Source: Candidatus Aerophobota bacterium
GTDB taxonomy: Bacteria > Aerophobota > Aerophobia > Aerophobales > B47-G16
DNA: 10,266 nucleotides
Direction: 5' to 3'
Assembly (NCBI GenBank): GCA_003648815.1
Contig: QMPZ01000044.1
Location: 1 to 10,266 of the forward strand
The notes under the pieces are model-generated. The model saw only the letters and a list, made by a program, of their open reading frames with translations. It was not told the DNA's origin and searched no databases. This document shows, one piece after another, positions 7,165 to 10,266 of this stretch. The position numbers and the translations under genes were made by a program. The stretch's first letter is position 1. Every line of letters starts with the position of its first letter.

Positions 7165-8032
7165 TGCGAATCCCGATTCTTTGAATTCGAACTCTTGGAT
7201 CAAGATATTCACTTACACTTAGTGAAAGCCAATATAGCACAACAAATAAAAGAACACTAGCGACAATTGGTGTAAAAAACCACCACCAAAGCCCCCAGAA
7301 AAGTGCTTGCCTATAAATTGCTGTCTGCAACATTGTCCCCAGTGTTGGAACAGTAGGATCTATTCCCAGTCCCAGATAAGCTAAAGTAATCTCCATGCCA
7401 ATGGCCCATGACATGTTGTTAATCAATGTGGCCAGCACCACGGGTAAAAGATAAGGTAAATATTGCTTTAATATAAGTTTTAAAGTGCTCATACCGGAAA
7501 ATATACTGGTAAAAGTAAACTCCCGTTCTCGAAGACTCAAAACCTGTGAGCGGATTACTCTGGCATCCCAAGCCCATGAAAAAAAGGCAAGCAAAAGACC
7601 CAAATTTACAAGGTATCTTACCCACTCTCGAAGGATTGTAGAAATGAGGATAAGGACCACCAAAAAAGGCAAAACCATAGTAGTATCCCCCATACACATT
7701 AACACTCGATCGATGATTCCTCCTTTATAACCGGCACTCATTCCCACGACAACAGCAATGATACGAGAGACCACAGAGGCAACAATAGCTATGGTTAGGG
7801 AATTTCTTATTGCAAAGGTAAGCTGCCAAAATACATCCTGACCTAACCAGTTAGTACCTAAGGGGTGTTCCCAGGAAGGGGGACGGCTTCTTGGCGTCTG
7901 ATACATTCTTTGAGGATGATAGGGGGAAAAAGCCGAAAGAATCACAAGAGATAAAATTATACAAAGCAGGGCAAAAACAACGGCGAATCTATAATCTCTA
8001 AGCAAATCACGGAATAATCCAAACATCCTCAA
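7151..8032 (-). CDS. Opp/Dpp-type ABC transporter permease, DppC-like
   Basis: A 293-aa inner-membrane subunit forming half of the translocation channel. It has a cytoplasmic N-terminus, a first membrane helix (about 16-35), then the family hallmark HPLGTNWLGQDVFW (56-69) before the BPD-type domain. Further hydrophobic helices fall near 78-100, 115-133, 140-158, 195-220 and 253-275. The coupling-helix region is around LSLREREFTFTSIFSG (165-180). The likely start is TTG at 8032, with GGGGGA 5 bases upstream. The ATG two codons later (8026) is possible but is 11 bases from that site. Only 10 bp separate it from the DppB-like gene, and it overlaps the DppD-like ATPase gene. The long aromatic run GLWWWFF (247-253) is unusual but lies in a membrane segment. 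Confidence 0.92.
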   Translation of the reverse strand: MRMFGLFRDLLRDYRFAVVFALLCIILSLVILSAFSPYHPQRMYQTPRSRPPSWEHPLGTNWLGQDVFWQLTFAIRNSLTIAIVASVVSRIIAVVVGMSAGYKGGIIDRVLMCMGDTTMVLPFLVVLILISTILREWVRYLVNLGLLLAFFSWAWDARVIRSQVLSLREREFTFTSIFSGMSTLKLILKQYLPYLLPVVLATLINNMSWAIGMEITLAYLGLGIDPTVPTLGTMLQTAIYRQALFWGLWWWFFTPIVASVLLFVVLYWLSLSVSEYLDPRVRIQRIGIRNEKK

Positions 8033-8042
8033 GAAAATCCCC

Positions 8043-9047
8043 CTATTTGTAACGTATTCTTGGATCCACTAAGGGATAAAGAAGATCGAGAAACAAAATG
8101 GATGTAGCAACTGCGACCACGGAGAACACCAAGATTCCCATGATCAAGTTATAATCTGCTTTAACAACGGCATTATAAAGAAGCAATCCTACACCTGGAT
8201 AAGTAAAAACCATCTCTGTAATTAAAGCTCCGCTAAATATAAAACCAAATTGTAGGCCAAGTTGTGTAACCATGGGTAGCATTGCATTACGGATAATGTA
8301 GCGAAAGGCAATAATTCTTTTTTTCACACCTGTAGCTTCCGCATATCTTACATAATCCTCTGCACGAACACTTTGGACAATGAGCTTCATGCTTTGAAAC
8401 TGCCATGCTACTCCAACAATAATTAGTGTTAGTGCAGGGAGGGTCCCGTGTAATAAAATATTTCTGATAGTTTCAAGGTTAAAAGAGAATTCTCTACCAA
8501 TTCCCATCCCTCCGCCCAGGGGGAAAAGGGGGATTATATATCCAAAAAAAATAAGGCATATAATGGCCATGATATAATAAGGAATTGGTCTTATAAGCAT
8601 AACAATATCATCCAAGATCTCCGCCCACCGGCCTCGGTAATAACCGGCTATCCCTCCAACTAAGACTGCGATAATCCAGCTAAATACTGTGGTGAGAGAG
8701 AGGAGTCCAATTGTCCAGGGAAGGTGGGAAGCTATCAGCTCACTGACAGGTGTAGGATACTGAGCAAGGGAGGGACCGAAATCCCCTGTGAACAGCCGTC
8801 GCCAGAATCCCGTGTATTGCTGCAAAAGTGTTCCCTTAAGGCCATAAAGTTCTCTCAAAGTATTTATTATTTGCTCCAGCTGTTCCGGAGGTATATAAGC
8901 CCCAAATGTTTGATACTGAGCAATTTGCTCTTCAACGGGATCCAAAGGCATAAGACGGGGAAGCACAAACACTGCTGTAAGTCCCAAAAAGAGAACCAAA
9001 AAATAGTGTATTAGCCTTGGGATAAGATAAGTTTTCACAAACGCCAT
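8043..9047 (-). CDS. Opp/Dpp-type ABC transporter permease, DppB-like
   Basis: A 334-aa inner-membrane permease, the partner of the DppC-like subunit. The first membrane helix is near 11-32 and ends in LPRLMPLDP, typical of DppB. A periplasmic stretch follows (about 35-105, including GDFGPSL), then five more helices near 110-135, 147-172, 203-217, 260-280 and 300-323. The EAA-type coupling loop is YAEATGVKKRIIAFRYIIRN (235-254), which docks on the ATPases, and the end DPRIRYK is characteristic. The ribosome site before the ATG at 9047 is only a purine-rich run (GAAAAGAAAA). This suggests weaker translation than the binding-protein gene, from which it is separated by 65 bp containing a hairpin. 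Confidence 0.93.
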   Translation of the reverse strand: MAFVKTYLIPRLIHYFLVLFLGLTAVFVLPRLMPLDPVEEQIAQYQTFGAYIPPEQLEQIINTLRELYGLKGTLLQQYTGFWRRLFTGDFGPSLAQYPTPVSELIASHLPWTIGLLSLTTVFSWIIAVLVGGIAGYYRGRWAEILDDIVMLIRPIPYYIMAIICLIFFGYIIPLFPLGGGMGIGREFSFNLETIRNILLHGTLPALTLIIVGVAWQFQSMKLIVQSVRAEDYVRYAEATGVKKRIIAFRYIIRNAMLPMVTQLGLQFGFIFSGALITEMVFTYPGVGLLLYNAVVKADYNLIMGILVFSVVAVATSILFLDLLYPLVDPRIRYK

Positions 9048-9069
9048 TTTTCTTTTCTTTCACCGAAGA

Positions 9070-9099
9070 GCCCTAGGCAGGAAGTTTCCTGTCTAGGGC
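9070..9099 (-). repeat. Intergenic hairpin between binding-protein and permease genes
   Basis: A 14-bp inverted repeat with a single mismatch. The arms run from 9070 to 9083 (GCCCTAGGCAGGAA) and from 9086 to 9099 (TTCCTGTCTAGGGC), so the transcript folds into a strong stem with a very short loop. In the leftward RNA no run of U follows, so it is not a standard terminator. Its position just after the binding-protein stop suits an mRNA 3'-end stabiliser or partial attenuator that keeps binding protein more abundant than permease. That role is inference from position. Confidence 0.65.
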
Positions 9100-9112
9100 A
9101 ATTATCTACAAC

Positions 9113-10266
9113 TTACCTGCGACCAGTTGACTTAAGGTGGTGTAGTATATATTTTACCTGCGGCCATGTTGTAAAGTTGTCGCTACGAGCATAGTCATTT
9201 TCTGGACTGGGCCAGTTTGTCCAGTAATACTCATCAAAAACAATAGCAATAGGAGTATTAAGAAGAGGTACACCAATCATCTCCTCCATGGTGATCTTTA
9301 ATCCTTCAAGTCCCAGACTGATTATTTTTTCTTTATCCTCCCAGGGGGTAAGCTCCAACTCCTTAACAATCCGGTCAATTCGGGGATCAGAAAAGCGTCC
9401 TCGCCACCCCAGGGTTCGCTCGCCAACAGGTCGAACAAAGTCACTTCGGAGTGAATTTAAGCACCTATACAGGTCCGGGTGAAGCCCAAGAGGCTCTCCT
9501 AAGAACTCTCCATGGCCGGTACCGTGAACGTCAAACTCACCATAGTATGCAAGGCGGTTGGCATCTGGCGTAGGGAAAAAGTCTACATCAATACCAAACT
9601 TTTTCCACTGTTCCACAACTCCTAAAGGAAATATATAGTCCATAGATGTAGGGTCCGGGGAAACAGGCATTTTAATTTTCCATAAGGTTCCATCAGGTAA
9701 GTGCCACTTGCCATCCGGGCCACGGAAAAAGCCATGCTTCTTAAGCAGCTTTTCTGCCACGTCTGGGGCATATTTCCACCATCCGTAGCCTAAGGCTAAT
9801 CTAACCGCTTTCTTGTCCTTGGGGTTAATATTAACTTCATAATTTTCTTTTGCCCACTCAAGTAGCCGGAAAGGCGCCTCCGGATCCCAGGGCTTGAAGG
9901 TCTGACCATCTCCCAAATCCAGTGTAAGTTCTTCTAACCAAGGTTCCAAAGGTTTAAAGTACCACTCATAAAAGGTGGGGTTAACGACCAACGGGAAAGC
10001 AGGACTCATGGCTGCCATTCCATCATAGGTAAAGATGGTATATTCCACAATGTCAATCGCCAAAGCAAGGGCCCAACGCACATCTTTAACCTTGTAGGGA
10101 TACTTAAGATGATTAAATGCAGGCCCTCTTACAGAAATATCCCGCGGATCAATAAAAGGCCACACCCTGCGATACCCTCGGGTAGTTTTCCCCTTTCTGA
10201 TCAGAAGAATCATCTGCTCCGCAGTACCCTGAATCACATCAAGCTCGTGTTTTCGCATGGCCATAA
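9113..10266 (-). CDS. ABC transporter solute-binding protein, family 5 (partial, C-terminal part)
   Basis: At least 383 residues of an extracytoplasmic family-5 binding protein (SBP_bac_5). The frame is open to the right edge, so the ATG visible at 10264 is probably internal. Full members are about 550-650 aa, so the signal peptide and first lobe lie outside the window. Family features include VKDVRWALALAIDIVEYTIF, the helix after which mature domains resume, and, near the end, RFSDPRIDRIVKELELTP, VPLLNTPIAIVFDEYYWTNW and the PSPEN turn. The YYWTNWPxxEN form is one I associate with oligosaccharide binders of the Thermotoga/CbtA type rather than peptide binders, from memory. The many aromatic residues (for example FYEWYFKPLEPWLEEL) fit sugar stacking. 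It is the first visible gene of the operon and would deliver substrate to the two permeases. The ligand is inferred to be a beta-galactoside from the GH42 neighbour. Confidence 0.9.
   Translation of the reverse strand, partial: MAMRKHELDVIQGTAEQMILLIRKGKTTRGYRRVWPFIDPRDISVRGPAFNHLKYPYKVKDVRWALALAIDIVEYTIFTYDGMAAMSPAFPLVVNPTFYEWYFKPLEPWLEELTLDLGDGQTFKPWDPEAPFRLLEWAKENYEVNINPKDKKAVRLALGYGWWKYAPDVAEKLLKKHGFFRGPDGKWHLPDGTLWKIKMPVSPDPTSMDYIFPLGVVEQWKKFGIDVDFFPTPDANRLAYYGEFDVHGTGHGEFLGEPLGLHPDLYRCLNSLRSDFVRPVGERTLGWRGRFSDPRIDRIVKELELTPWEDKEKIISLGLEGLKITMEEMIGVPLLNTPIAIVFDEYYWTNWPSPENDYARSDNFTTWPQVKYILHHLKSTGRR

Noticed and set aside
7419..7697. 92-aa leftward open frame inside the DppC-like gene
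   Set aside because: Shadow of the permease coding sequence; its Gly/Tyr/Phe-rich composition is a reading-frame artefact.
8724..9014. 96-aa plus-strand open frame opposite the DppB-like gene
   Set aside because: Antisense to a well-supported permease, with no start signals and no protein-like pattern.

Overview
The window looks like bacterial chromosome with fairly low GC and lysine/glutamate-rich proteins. Almost every gene reads leftward (minus strand). The oligosaccharide-type Opp/Dpp ABC transporter beside a GH42 beta-galactosidase recalls thermophilic anaerobes such as Thermotogota, Atribacterota or Dictyoglomus. That placement is inference from protein style only; there is no rRNA or other phylogenetic marker.

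Right part (3164-10266): one leftward operon for taking up and cleaving a galactoside-containing oligosaccharide. In transcription order it holds a family-5 solute-binding protein (its N-terminus lies beyond the right edge), an intergenic hairpin, a DppB-type permease, a DppC-type permease, a DppD-type ATPase, a DppF-type ATPase and a cytoplasmic GH42 beta-galactosidase. Gaps are 65 bp or less, and the two ATPase genes overlap their upstream neighbours. The binding protein would capture the sugar outside, the permeases and ATPases would import it, and the GH42 enzyme would remove terminal beta-galactose inside the cell.

Middle (2661-3163): about 500 bp with no recognisable gene, only small repeats. 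It separates the sugar operon from an accessory-looking cluster.

Left-centre (750-2660): a compact leftward cluster. It contains a 198-aa tyrosine recombinase with the complete R-K-H-R-H-Y active site but no N-terminal core-binding domain. A 91-aa unknown protein overlaps its end and probably starts at TTG. A 28-aa micro-ORF is joined to that by an ATGA overlap. After a 54-bp gap comes a 304-aa CobQ/CbiA-type P-loop protein with no glutaminase domain.

Left edge (1-749): the plus strand carries a heavily frameshifted, internally deleted IS481/rve-type transposase remnant. On the minus strand, at 44-98, there is a near-consensus promoter whose -10 box lies inside a 13-bp perfect inverted repeat. 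The centre of that repeat resembles copper-responsive CsoR operators. It would control a gene that leaves the window on the left. The most distinctive items are this operator-promoter, the recombinase/91-aa/28-aa cluster and the glutaminase-less CobQ-like protein. No clear-cut new defence or mobile system is visible.
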